From NCBI GenBank assembly GCA_029266015.1, contig JAJUFK010000082.1, forward strand, positions 1 to 9,407: a stretch of 9,407 nt of DNA, given 5' to 3'. This stretch comes from Bacteroidota bacterium. GTDB lineage: Bacteria; Bacteroidota; Bacteroidia; Bacteroidales; UBA1715. The position numbers and the translations under genes are program-made. Shown here piece by piece: positions 1 to 6,619 of this stretch (position 1 is the stretch's first letter; every line of letters begins with the position of its first letter). The notes below the pieces were generated by a model. It ran no database searches. It saw only the letters and a program-made list of their open reading frames with translations, and was not told where the DNA came from.

Positions 1-123
1 AAATCTTTTGAGGGGTTCAAAACAAGAATATTATCTAAAATCACTGCTCTTACTGTTATTCAGGGAATAAACAAATTTGTTTTTAATAGAAATTCAAATA
101 ATCTTAAAATAAATATTGCCTAA
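1..123 (+). CDS. IS transposase C-terminus, probably IS982 family (5' partial)
   Basis: An open frame enters from the left edge and ends at TAA 121-123, giving the last 40 residues of a protein. The segment contains GFKTRILSKITALTVIQ (residues 5-21) followed by a basic Asn-rich tail (NKFVFNRNSNNLKINIA). This resembles the C-terminal end of IS982-family DDE transposases, which finish with an R-I-x-x-KI-(T/S)-A-x-T-x-x-Q-x-IN pattern after the last catalytic acidic residue; that comparison is from memory of the family. The catalytic D, D and E would lie outside the window, so it cannot be told whether the transposase is intact. The stop codon directly abuts a sequence that looks like the terminal inverted repeat, as expected for a compact one-gene IS. 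It reads towards nadD, tail to tail. The family name is less certain than the transposase call. Confidence 0.68.
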   Translation, partial: KSFEGFKTRILSKITALTVIQGINKFVFNRNSNNLKINIA

Positions 124-136
124 ATGCACAACGGGT
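124..136. repeat. Putative IS terminal inverted repeat (right end)
   Basis: ATGCACAACGGGT lies immediately after the transposase stop codon; its complement begins ACCCGTTGTGCAT. Position and base composition suggest an IS tip, but the matching left repeat and the target duplication are not in the window. Confidence 0.5.
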
Positions 137-151
137 TATACTACATTTTTT

Positions 152-727
152 TTATTTATAAAAATTCATCTCATCTAAATATTTCCAAGCACTTTCGGGC
201 ATGAACCCTCTTATATTTTTACCTTGTTTTATACTTTGTCGTATAAAACTCGATGAAATTTCCATAAGAGGAGCTTCTACATATTCAATGGCAGGATGAT
301 ATTTAAATTCATCAGGAATTTGAGTATTTGGACGATTATACACATATATACTATATGAGTCTAATATCTCTTTATAATTTTTCCAGGAATTAAATGTTTG
401 CAAATTATCGCTTCCCATAATAAGAGCAAAACTATGTTGTGGATACAACTCATGCAAATGAATCAATGTATGAATAGTATAAGAAGGTTGAGGCAATGTA
501 AATTCAATGCGGCTTGCTTTCATTTTTGTAAACGGTTCTATTGCTAATTCAACCATATAATACCGTTGAGAATCTGCAAGTAATGTTAATTTTTGTTTTG
601 CAGGATTTTGAGGAGTTATAACAAACCATAATTCATCAAGGTTAGTAAATTCTACCATATAATTAGCTATAGCTAAATGACCAATATGAATTGGATTAAA
701 CGAACCAAAAAACAACCCTACTTTCAT
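152..727 (-). CDS. nadD: Nicotinate-nucleotide adenylyltransferase (NadD)
   Basis: NadD is a cytoplasmic enzyme that adenylates nicotinate mononucleotide with ATP to form deamido-NAD, a step of both de novo and salvage NAD synthesis. The 191-residue length is normal for the family. It has the nucleotidyltransferase signature GSFNPIHIGH (residues 8-17, with the HxGH ATP-binding histidines H14 and H17), an S-Y-T-I-H-T-L motif near 82-88, MGSDN (104-108, substrate pocket), and ISSSFIR (157-163), the family's ISSTxIR phosphate-binding motif. Translation starts at ATG 725-727, the first start giving the complete N-terminal strand MKVGLFFGSF; there is no Shine-Dalgarno, as is usual in this phylum. 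It is transcribed away from the suhB-like gene and faces the IS end. In other Bacteroidota I recall nadD following gmk; here it has its own upstream region and no gmk partner in view. Confidence 0.95.
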   Translation of the reverse strand: MKVGLFFGSFNPIHIGHLAIANYMVEFTNLDELWFVITPQNPAKQKLTLLADSQRYYMVELAIEPFTKMKASRIEFTLPQPSYTIHTLIHLHELYPQHSFALIMGSDNLQTFNSWKNYKEILDSYSIYVYNRPNTQIPDEFKYHPAIEYVEAPLMEISSSFIRQSIKQGKNIRGFMPESAWKYLDEMNFYK

Positions 728-792
728 CTATAAAATTCTATCAACAAATTTTTGTTTAAAAACAACAAAAAATAAAAAATATTTTTTTACAC

Positions 793-819
793 ACTATTTT
801 CATTAGCTGTAAAAATAGT
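793..819. repeat. Inverted repeat ACTATTTT/AAAATAGT in the nadD-suhB intergenic region
   Basis: Arms ACTATTTT (793-800) and AAAATAGT (812-819) form a perfect 8-bp dyad with an 11-nt spacer, just upstream of and touching the putative suhB -7 element. Its position suits an operator, but in such AT-rich DNA an 8-bp dyad could arise by chance. A similar ACTATTTTT repeat lies in the porU intergenic region. Confidence 0.3.
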
Positions 820-826
820 ACATTTG
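819..826 (+). promoter_or_regulatory. Putative -7 element of the suhB-GT2 promoter
   Basis: TACATTTG matches the Bacteroidetes sigma-ABfr -7 consensus TAnnTTTG at every fixed base. A weak -33-like TTTTCA (797-802) lies about 17 nt upstream. Transcription would begin near 833, leaving a leader of about 10 nt before ATG 843. This is predicted from the motif alone. Confidence 0.5.
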
Positions 827-842
827 AAGAAAAATACAAAAT

Positions 843-1640
843 ATGGATTTACAAAGTATATGCTTTCAAACTATTGATATAGTTAAATCTGTAGGTGAAT
901 ATATCAGACAAAGCGGTTTACATTTACAACAAAGTCAAATAGAAACAAAAGGAACTAATGATTTTGTAACCGAAATCGATAAAGGTTCTGAAGCTCGATT
1001 AGTTTCACGTATTCAACCACTTATTCCACATGCAGGTTTTATTACCGAAGAAGAAACTAAAACAACAAAAGGTAAAGAATATAATTGGATAATAGATCCA
1101 ATAGACGGAACTACAAATTTTATACACGGTGTGCCACCTCATGCAATTAGTGTAGCTCTTATGCAACACAACAGTATTATACTTGGTGTAGTATATGAAA
1201 TTATGATGAATGAATGTTTTTATACATGGCAAGGAGCTCCTGCTTATTGTAATGGTAAAAAAATTCATGTATCACAAACAGAAAGTGTATCAAAATCACT
1301 CATAGGTACCGGATTCCCATACAATGATTATTCATTAATTGATGAATATGGTATTGCTATGAATTATTTTATGAAACATTCGCATGGGTTACGTCGTTTA
1401 GGTTCTGCTGCTACAGACTTAGCATATGTAGCATGTGGTAGATATGATGCCTTTTTTGAATATAGCCTCAAAGCATGGGATATTGCAGCAGGTATTATTT
1501 TAATTCAACAAGCCGGAGGTTCTGTTTCTGATTTTAAAGGCGGTTCAAATTATTTATTTTCCGGCGAATTAATAGCAAGCAATGGCATTGTTCAACATGA
1601 AATGATTTCAATTTTACAACCTATTTTACACAAAAAATGA
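843..1640 (+). CDS. suhB: Inositol-monophosphatase family phosphatase (SuhB-like)
   Basis: This is a Mg2+-dependent, Li+-sensitive type sugar/inositol phosphatase of the IMPase superfamily, cytoplasmic, 265 residues (family norm about 260-270). The metal-binding motifs are complete: E70-E71 in GFITEEE, D85-P-I-D88-G-T-T-N (the DPxDGT core), and W212-D213 in the C-terminal AWDIAAG motif, followed by the QQAGG turn that is typical of the family. G187-S188-A189-A190 corresponds to the substrate-side GSAA segment. The true substrate (inositol 1-phosphate, another sugar phosphate, or a nucleotide) cannot be decided from sequence; SuhB is the closest familiar label, with CysQ or archaeal-type FBPase less likely. 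Its last four bases overlap the start of the next gene (ATGA), so the two are probably co-transcribed and translationally coupled. The start at 843 follows an A-rich leader and a good promoter match. Confidence 0.88.
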   Translation: MDLQSICFQTIDIVKSVGEYIRQSGLHLQQSQIETKGTNDFVTEIDKGSEARLVSRIQPLIPHAGFITEEETKTTKGKEYNWIIDPIDGTTNFIHGVPPHAISVALMQHNSIILGVVYEIMMNECFYTWQGAPAYCNGKKIHVSQTESVSKSLIGTGFPYNDYSLIDEYGIAMNYFMKHSHGLRRLGSAATDLAYVACGRYDAFFEYSLKAWDIAAGIILIQQAGGSVSDFKGGSNYLFSGELIASNGIVQHEMISILQPILHKK

Positions 1641-2650
1641 AACCCGTAGCAGTTGTAATTTTAAATTGGAATGGATATAAATTTTTACAGCAATTTCTAT
1701 CAAATGTAATTGAACATTCATGTACCGAAATTTCTGATGTTTATATTATTGATAATGCATCAACAGATGAAAGTATTCCATTTCTTACAACCAAATTTCC
1801 GCAAATTCCTATTATACAACTTGATAAAAACTATGGATTCGCTGATGGGTATAATAAAGGTTTAGCAAAAATAGAAGCAGAATATTACATTTTACTCAAT
1901 TCAGATGTTGAAGTTACCCCCCACTGGATAACTCCATTGTATACATATATGCAAAACAATCCACAAACTGCTGTATGTATGCCTAAAATTAAATCATATA
2001 ATAATAAAAACTTTTTTGAATATGCCGGTGCTGCCGGGGGCTACATTGATAAATATGGATTCCCATTTTGTAAAGGCAGGATTTTCAATTCAATAGAAGA
2101 AGACTTGGGGCAATACAACAATCAATATGAAATATTTTGGGCTTCGGGAGCTGCTCTGTTTGTAAGAACATCTATATATAAAGAATTAGGTGGATTAGAC
2201 GCTGATTTTTTTGCCCACATGGAAGAAATTGATTTTTGCTGGAGAGCAAAAAATTCAGGATATACGTGCATGTATATACCCCAATCAGAAGTATTTCATG
2301 TTGGAGGAGGTACATTACCTCAATCAAATCCATTTAAAACATATTTAAACTTTAGAAACAACTTATTTCTCCTCTATAAAAATCTTCCTCAATCGAAACT
2401 AAAAACAACTATTTGTATTCGTAAAATATTTGACGGCATTGCATGGCTTCAATTTCTTATACAAGGCAAATGGGGCGATTGTAAAGCAATATTAAAAGCA
2501 CACAAAGATTACTATAAAGCATTACCACTATTGCACACCAAAAGAACTACATGCAACCATACAAAGAGTTTTGAAAGTTATATACACATGTATCAATCAT
2601 CTATTGTGTGGCAATATTTTATACGCAATAAAAAGAGTTTGAAATTATAA
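1637..2650 (+). CDS. Glycosyltransferase family 2 (rhamnosyltransferase-like)
   Basis: This 337-residue GT-A fold glycosyltransferase is of the GT2 type that transfers sugars to surface polysaccharide or lipid-linked acceptors at the cytoplasmic face of the membrane. Seen in order: N-terminal VVILNWNG (6-13), nucleotide-contacting DNASTD (39-44), NYGFADGYNKG (65-75), LLNSDVEV (86-93, where N88-S-D90 replaces the classical DxD metal motif), WASGAALFVR (168-177), MEEIDFCWR (195-203, the catalytic ED region) and VFHVGGGT (219-226). The C-terminal third is basic and aromatic (NFRNNLFLLYKNL, 238-250) and may be a membrane-contacting region, with no clear transmembrane helix. The architecture matches WcaA/rhamnosyltransferase-like GT2 proteins; donor and acceptor are unknown. 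It overlaps the suhB-like gene by ATGA and runs tail to tail into murF with a 6-bp overlap. Confidence 0.87.
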   Translation: MKPVAVVILNWNGYKFLQQFLSNVIEHSCTEISDVYIIDNASTDESIPFLTTKFPQIPIIQLDKNYGFADGYNKGLAKIEAEYYILLNSDVEVTPHWITPLYTYMQNNPQTAVCMPKIKSYNNKNFFEYAGAAGGYIDKYGFPFCKGRIFNSIEEDLGQYNNQYEIFWASGAALFVRTSIYKELGGLDADFFAHMEEIDFCWRAKNSGYTCMYIPQSEVFHVGGGTLPQSNPFKTYLNFRNNLFLLYKNLPQSKLKTTICIRKIFDGIAWLQFLIQGKWGDCKAILKAHKDYYKALPLLHTKRTTCNHTKSFESYIHMYQSSIVWQYFIRNKKSLKL

Positions 2651-3940
2651 ACTTGGTAATACTGTTTCTAATTTTACCCCACGAGAACCTTTAATAAGAA
2701 TTGTATAATTATGTAATGATTCTTTTGATAGATATTCTAATAAATCATTAGACTTTATAAAATATTGAATTTTAGAATCTTCAACCTTAGGCCAATTGCC
2801 AACTAAAAATATTTTTGATATAGATGAATTTCGAACAAATTCAATTATTTTTGAATGTTCATCATATGAAATTTCTCCAAGTTCATACATTTCACCTAAA
2901 ATCACAGCAGAATTAAGATCGGCAATAGTAACAAATTGCTCTAATGCAGCACGCATACTTGTTGGATTTGCATTATACATATCAAGAATTAATGTATTGT
3001 TTTGCGTTTTTTGTAATTGCGATCTATTATTTAAAGGACTATACGATTCTAATGCATTTTTAATATCGAGTAATGGTACAGCAAAATAGTTTCCTATGCA
3101 TGCTGCAGCTAACATATTTTTTATATTATAATTTCCAAATAGTTGCGATGTTATATCAATAGAATCAGCACCAACACTAAGTGTAAATGCAGCAAAAAAT
3201 GATTTTTGATGTACCGTACCACATATATTACTCTTATGTTCTATTGAATATGAATAAACTGGAATACCTTTAGGTGTATTGGTTGTTAAAAGGTCATTAT
3301 CCAAATCTTGAAATAATATACCATTAGTTGAAGCAACTTGCGTATATAATTCCAATTTTGTTTTTATTACATTTTCAAAACTTCCAAACCCTTCAATATG
3401 CCCTTTACCAATATTTGTAATAATTCCATAATCAGGCTCAACAATAGCACTCAATTCTGCAATTTCATGTGTATGATTTGCTCCCATTTCTATAACAGCA
3501 ATCTCTGTTTCGGGTTTAATAGACAATAATGTTAAAGGAACGCCTATATGATTATTTAGATTTCCTTTAGTATACAATACTGTATATTTTTTTGATAAAA
3601 CTGCAGCTATTAACTCTTTTGTTGTTGTTTTACCATTGGTTCCTGTAATACCTATAACTTTAGCAATACACTTTTTTCTATGATAGTTTGCTAAGTTTTG
3701 CAAAAAACGTAAAACATTTTCAACTACAATACAATGTGGTTCATTGTTCAATTCCGGTGAATCAACTACAGCATATACTGCACCTTGGTTTATAGCTTGA
3801 ATTGCAAAATCATTGCCATTAAAATTAGCACCACGTAAAGCAAAAAATATACTTTGAGGAATAATAGAACGAGTATCGGTAGAAACAGTAGGATACTTAA
3901 GAAAAATATTGGTATAAAAATATTCTATAGTCATAAACAT
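2645..3940 (-). CDS. murF: UDP-MurNAc-tripeptide--D-Ala-D-Ala ligase (MurF)
   Basis: MurF is the last cytoplasmic step of peptidoglycan precursor synthesis: it joins D-Ala-D-Ala to UDP-MurNAc-tripeptide using ATP. The 431-residue length is usual. N-terminal substrate domain: STDTRSI (20-26) and ALRGANFNGNDF (34-45). Central ATPase domain: P-loop GTNGKTTTKEL (100-110), EMGAN (151-155), NIGKGHIEGFGS (176-187) and KxEL near 195-198, whose lysine is the probable carbamylated residue. C-terminal domain: DMYNANPTSM (the MurF DxYNANP signature), ILGEMYELGEISYDEH, and terminal ILIKGSRGVKLE. Start ATG 3938-3940 is used; an internal ATG two codons later (3932-3934) is an alternative. It lies downstream of the gldJ terminator and therefore probably has its own promoter; a TA-N3-TTTG sequence (3972-3964, minus) is close to the -7 consensus but has one base too many. 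Its stop overlaps the convergent glycosyltransferase by 6 bp. Confidence 0.96.
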   Translation of the reverse strand: MFMTIEYFYTNIFLKYPTVSTDTRSIIPQSIFFALRGANFNGNDFAIQAINQGAVYAVVDSPELNNEPHCIVVENVLRFLQNLANYHRKKCIAKVIGITGTNGKTTTKELIAAVLSKKYTVLYTKGNLNNHIGVPLTLLSIKPETEIAVIEMGANHTHEIAELSAIVEPDYGIITNIGKGHIEGFGSFENVIKTKLELYTQVASTNGILFQDLDNDLLTTNTPKGIPVYSYSIEHKSNICGTVHQKSFFAAFTLSVGADSIDITSQLFGNYNIKNMLAAACIGNYFAVPLLDIKNALESYSPLNNRSQLQKTQNNTLILDMYNANPTSMRAALEQFVTIADLNSAVILGEMYELGEISYDEHSKIIEFVRNSSISKIFLVGNWPKVEDSKIQYFIKSNDLLEYLSKESLHNYTILIKGSRGVKLETVLPSL

Positions 3941-3982
3941 GTTTTTTTATTACATGCAATATACAAAAAGTATAAAAACAAC

Positions 3983-4002
3983 AAAGCCCCTTGCGGGGCT
4001 TT
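3983..4002 (-). terminator. Rho-independent terminator downstream of gldJ
   Basis: AAAGCCCC and GGGGCTTT form an 8-bp perfect stem around a TTGC loop, strikingly GC-rich for this sequence. On the minus strand it is followed by a T-rich stretch (GTTGTTTTTATAC), giving a standard intrinsic terminator about 24 nt after the gldJ stop. No comparable U-tract follows on the plus strand, so it acts mainly on gldJ transcripts and insulates murF. Confidence 0.88.
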
Positions 4003-4025
4003 ATTATTAAAATATTATATAAAAA

Positions 4026-5555
4026 TTATTTTCTGAAAGAAGTTGGACTACCTACACGAGTCATAGCACAACGGAAACCTATATCATCAGTTGCTTTAGT
4101 TTCATCAAGAAAACGACGAGAACCAGGAGATAAATAATATGCACGGTCTTTCCAACTACCACCTTTGTACACACGAGTATGATCATTTACTAATGTATAC
4201 CAACCTGCTTCTGAATATAAATCTTCTTTTTTCGTATTTTTTTGTTGATACATTAAGTTTGAACCATATAATTTTTCAGGGTCATCAATTTCTTCACGAT
4301 AATCAATACTTGAAGTTTGATCTCCATCTAAATAATTTATATTATCAGATTTACGATAGTTCATTCTACCATATGCATCATCTTCTGTAACCGGTTCTTT
4401 AACCATTCTACCCAACGAATCTCTTTCTGCAAATGTACCTTTACCTTCTTCACCAAGTTTATATTTATCATATACGTTACCACGATAAGGACGGAATTCG
4501 TCAACATCACCTGATGAAACAGCACGATATACATCAAGAACCCATTCATTTACGTTACCTGCCATACAATATAAACCATAATCATTTGGCCAATAAGATA
4601 ATACAGGAGCAGTAATATCAGCCATATCATTCAAATATCCGGCAACCCCCATTTGATCACCTCTACCTCGAGTATAGTTAGCCATCATTTGACCACGACT
4701 TTTTACTTCAGGATTACGTAAATGGTGACCATTCCATGGAAACATTCTTCTTTCATAAATACGCTCATCAACAGAGTTACCAATAAGAGCTAACGCAGCA
4801 TATTCCCATTCTGCTTCGGTTGGGAGCCTGTATTTTGGCAACAATATACCATCTTCTTCACGTACTATACGAGTACCTTCACTATTTGATGGATTATAAT
4901 CTTGTACATTACTTTTTACAGAACCTTCATATAAACCATTCATATATGATTCTACGTTGAAGTTTTCCAAACCAATTTGTTCAGGGTTTTCATTTAAAAT
5001 ACCCTCACGAATCAAAATTCTTTCGTTTACACGGTCTGTTCGCCAAATACAAAAGTCATTTGCCTGCAACCAACTTACTCCTACTACAGGATAATTTTGA
5101 TATGCAGGATGACGGAAATAATGTTGAATATAAGGCTCATTATACCCCAATTTACTTCTCCATACTAATGTATCAGGTAATGCTGCCCAAAACACGTTAC
5201 GATTTTCAACAAATACACGGCTTATCCAATGTAAATATTCGCGATAATCAATATTACGAATCTCTGTTTCGTCCATGTAAAATGAAGAAACAGACACTTT
5301 TCTGGTAACATTGTTCCAATCGTACATAACATCTTGTTGTACAGCACCCATCATAAATGAACCACCTTCAACAAGTACTAAGCCCGGACCGGTTTCTTGC
5401 TCATAAAAATCATCATACTTTTGGAAACCGCCATTATTAGAATCATTGTAATTCCAGCCTGTAACTGAAGATACGTCATCAGCACACGAACTCATAATTA
5501 CGAGCCCTACTGATATTGAATACATCAAAAGATTCTTAATATTCATAATTTTCAT
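4026..5555 (-). CDS. gldJ: GldJ, type IX secretion / gliding lipoprotein with an FGE-sulfatase domain
   Basis: GldJ is an outer-membrane lipoprotein facing the periplasm, needed for type IX secretion and, in gliders, for motility; in Flavobacterium its loss destabilises other Gld proteins, notably GldK. Numbered from ATG 5555 (509 residues): a hydrophobic signal ends in the lipobox M-S-S-C24; TGWNYNDSNNGGF (32-44) is the conserved leader of GldJ proteins; the SUMF1/formylglycine-generating-enzyme fold follows with LVEGGSFMMG (about 61-70), RLPTEAEWEYA (243-253), AGNVNEW (332-338), GGSWKDRA (465-472) and DDIGFRC (490-496). The cysteine pair of true FGE enzymes is replaced (GGSWKDRAYYLSPGSRR), so no oxidase activity is expected. 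A long acidic/basic insertion (about 345-455) precedes the last motif. The open frame extends to a GTG at 5570, and ATG 5546 is also possible. I preferred GldJ over the paralogue GldK/PorK because of the TGW leader and the murF/porU neighbours. It follows the PorP/SprF-like gene by about 32 bp, probably in one operon. Confidence 0.88.
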   Translation of the reverse strand: MKIMNIKNLLMYSISVGLVIMSSCADDVSSVTGWNYNDSNNGGFQKYDDFYEQETGPGLVLVEGGSFMMGAVQQDVMYDWNNVTRKVSVSSFYMDETEIRNIDYREYLHWISRVFVENRNVFWAALPDTLVWRSKLGYNEPYIQHYFRHPAYQNYPVVGVSWLQANDFCIWRTDRVNERILIREGILNENPEQIGLENFNVESYMNGLYEGSVKSNVQDYNPSNSEGTRIVREEDGILLPKYRLPTEAEWEYAALALIGNSVDERIYERRMFPWNGHHLRNPEVKSRGQMMANYTRGRGDQMGVAGYLNDMADITAPVLSYWPNDYGLYCMAGNVNEWVLDVYRAVSSGDVDEFRPYRGNVYDKYKLGEEGKGTFAERDSLGRMVKEPVTEDDAYGRMNYRKSDNINYLDGDQTSSIDYREEIDDPEKLYGSNLMYQQKNTKKEDLYSEAGWYTLVNDHTRVYKGGSWKDRAYYLSPGSRRFLDETKATDDIGFRCAMTRVGSPTSFRK

Positions 5556-5587
5556 TTTTATATAATACACTCTATACTTTTTTTCGC

Positions 5588-6571
5588 CTAAAACAGTGGG
5601 GCTTTTACAGCCTCATACTTTTTTCTTTTTGCTATACAATCAAATTCATAACTTAAAGAAATCTCATGTGAATTACAATTATTTTTTATATACGAATTAA
5701 TTGAAATGTCACAATTGTATGCAAATTTAAACTTTTTTTCAAAAAATCCAACAAAAACTTCAAAAGATTCTGCATCAAATGGTAAATTTTGTCGATATCC
5801 ACCGCCAAATTGTACTCTTCCCTTCTGAGCTATCATACCAAACTGCGTATACGAAAACATCTCTGATAAGGTTACATTAACATAAGGATGCATTGTTACT
5901 AAATACCTCTTAGTGAATGCTTTAGTTGTTGAAAATTCTGTTCCTCCATACAAAGAATATACTCGTTGTAAAGATGAATTTTCAATGTTTTTTTCTCGCT
6001 GTTTCGCTTGTAAATTTTTTATTGTAATACCACAAAAAAAATTATCACTATACACTAAAAAAGCAGGTTCAATAGGAAAATACCACTTATTTTTATCAAA
6101 AAATTCTTCTTTCGTTTGTTCAAAATCATCAGAAAACGGATGCAACATGTCAGAAAAAACCAAATGTTGCGTTTGAATTTTTGTTTGAACCACACCGCCG
6201 GCTAATGCTGTTTTCAAAAATAGTTTTTTTCGTAACTGAAATTCTTTGGCATATATTCCCTGAAATAACGTGGAATAAAAAATTGAATTTTGAATATCGT
6301 GAATTACATACGCACCTATATCGCTTTTGATTGCAGACATATACATATCAAACGATATAAAATTGGTAGAATACCCTCCTGCAATTGAAGCATATTTTGT
6401 TCTATACGAAGTATACGCATGAGGACAATTATATATTCCTGCAAATGCAGGATTACTATATATTAGATTAGTATGACTTTGAGAAAAATCGGGTATTTGA
6501 GCCTGAACAAACGACACAATTAAGAGCAATAGTATCTCAAAAAAAAGATATTTTAGGCTTTTAGTTATCAA
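5588..6571 (-). CDS. PorP/SprF family type IX secretion outer-membrane protein
   Basis: This 327-residue protein belongs to the PorP/SprF family, predicted outer-membrane beta-barrels associated with type IX secretion; some partner a specific surface adhesin, others (PorP) support the general translocon. A signal peptide (hydrophobic core about 9-22, cleavage likely after VQA24) is followed by the family hallmark PDFSQSHTNLIYSNPAFAG (27-45). The rest is a series of alternating amphipathic strands with many aromatic residues, and it ends in SHEISLSYEFD plus a basic tail, as in the family. The open frame begins with TTG 6571; an in-frame stop lies two codons upstream and no ATG is near, so TTG (or a rarer codon just after it) must be the start. 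It is the first gene of a minus-strand pair with gldJ and lies divergent from porU. Several paralogues per genome are normal, so I give no specific gene symbol. Confidence 0.82.
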   Translation of the reverse strand: MITKSLKYLFFEILLLLIVSFVQAQIPDFSQSHTNLIYSNPAFAGIYNCPHAYTSYRTKYASIAGGYSTNFISFDMYMSAIKSDIGAYVIHDIQNSIFYSTLFQGIYAKEFQLRKKLFLKTALAGGVVQTKIQTQHLVFSDMLHPFSDDFEQTKEEFFDKNKWYFPIEPAFLVYSDNFFCGITIKNLQAKQREKNIENSSLQRVYSLYGGTEFSTTKAFTKRYLVTMHPYVNVTLSEMFSYTQFGMIAQKGRVQFGGGYRQNLPFDAESFEVFVGFFEKKFKFAYNCDISINSYIKNNCNSHEISLSYEFDCIAKRKKYEAVKAPLF

Positions 6572-6575
6572 GTTT

Positions 6576-6606
6576 TACTATTTTTATACCGTCAAAAATA
6601 CTATTT
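6576..6606. repeat. TACTATTT repeats in the porU / porP-like intergenic region
   Basis: TACTATTT occurs twice as a direct repeat with 23-bp periodicity (6576-6583 and 6599-6606). The first copy, extended as ACTATTTTT (6577-6585), also forms an imperfect inverted repeat with AAAAATACT (6594-6602; 8 of 9 positions). The repeats overlap the putative promoter of the minus-strand operon, so they could bind a regulator; chance is not excluded in such AT-rich DNA. Confidence 0.3.
6593..6600 (-). promoter_or_regulatory. Putative -7 element of the PorP/SprF-gldJ operon
   Basis: On the minus strand the sequence reads TATTTTTG, a match to every fixed base of TAnnTTTG. Transcription would start near 6586, giving a leader of about 15 nt before TTG 6571, similar to the suhB-like gene. 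No convincing -33 element is seen upstream. Confidence 0.42.
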
Positions 6607-6611
6607 CAATT

Positions 6612-6619
6612 TATATTTA
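6612..6619 (+). promoter_or_regulatory. Possible -7 element for porU
   Basis: TATATTTA matches TAnnTTTG at five of the six fixed positions and would give a leader of roughly 25 nt before ATG 6652. A second similar sequence, TATATTTT (6635-6642), lies too near the start codon to be preferred unless the mRNA is almost leaderless. No clear -33 element accompanies either. Confidence 0.22.

Larger units (their letters stand above)
1..136 (+). mobile_element. Right end of an insertion sequence (IS982-like)
   Basis: This is the right-hand end of an IS whose other end lies outside the window. It comprises the transposase tail (1-123) and the probable terminal repeat ATGCACAACGGGT (124-136). On the minus strand the end reads ACCCGTTGTGCAT, an AC-C-rich tip of the kind I associate with IS982-family ends. 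The sequence from 137 onward (TATACTAC and a T-run) would be target DNA. Only about 15 bp separate the inferred IS tip from the nadD stop codon, so the element sits in the nadD 3' flank and leaves the gene intact. The exact boundary is inferred and needs the left end for proof. Confidence 0.6.

Noticed and set aside
1005..1268. 87-codon minus-strand open frame inside the suhB-like gene
   Set aside because: Fully antisense to a gene with complete metal-binding motifs, with a Cys/Phe/Ile-rich composition and no recognisable domain.
2796..3089. 97-codon plus-strand open frame inside murF
   Set aside because: Antisense shadow of the conserved MurF C-terminal domain.
3854..4036. 60-codon plus-strand open frame across the murF start and the terminator
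   Set aside because: It reads through the terminator hairpin, has a Lys/Ile/Tyr-rich low-complexity product, and has no promoter or homologous pattern.
4026..5570. Call as GldK/PorK instead of GldJ
   Set aside because: Both share the FGE-like domain and PorK follows porP in Porphyromonas, but the TGWxYND...GGF leader after the lipobox, the murF and porU neighbours, and the absence of porL/M/N downstream fit GldJ better.
5556..5570. GTG start at 5570 for gldJ
   Set aside because: It adds five residues before a better ATG (5555) and gives no gain to the signal peptide; kept only as an alternative.
5913..6176. 87-codon plus-strand open frame within the PorP/SprF gene
   Set aside because: Antisense shadow; no domain, and the opposite strand has clear family motifs.
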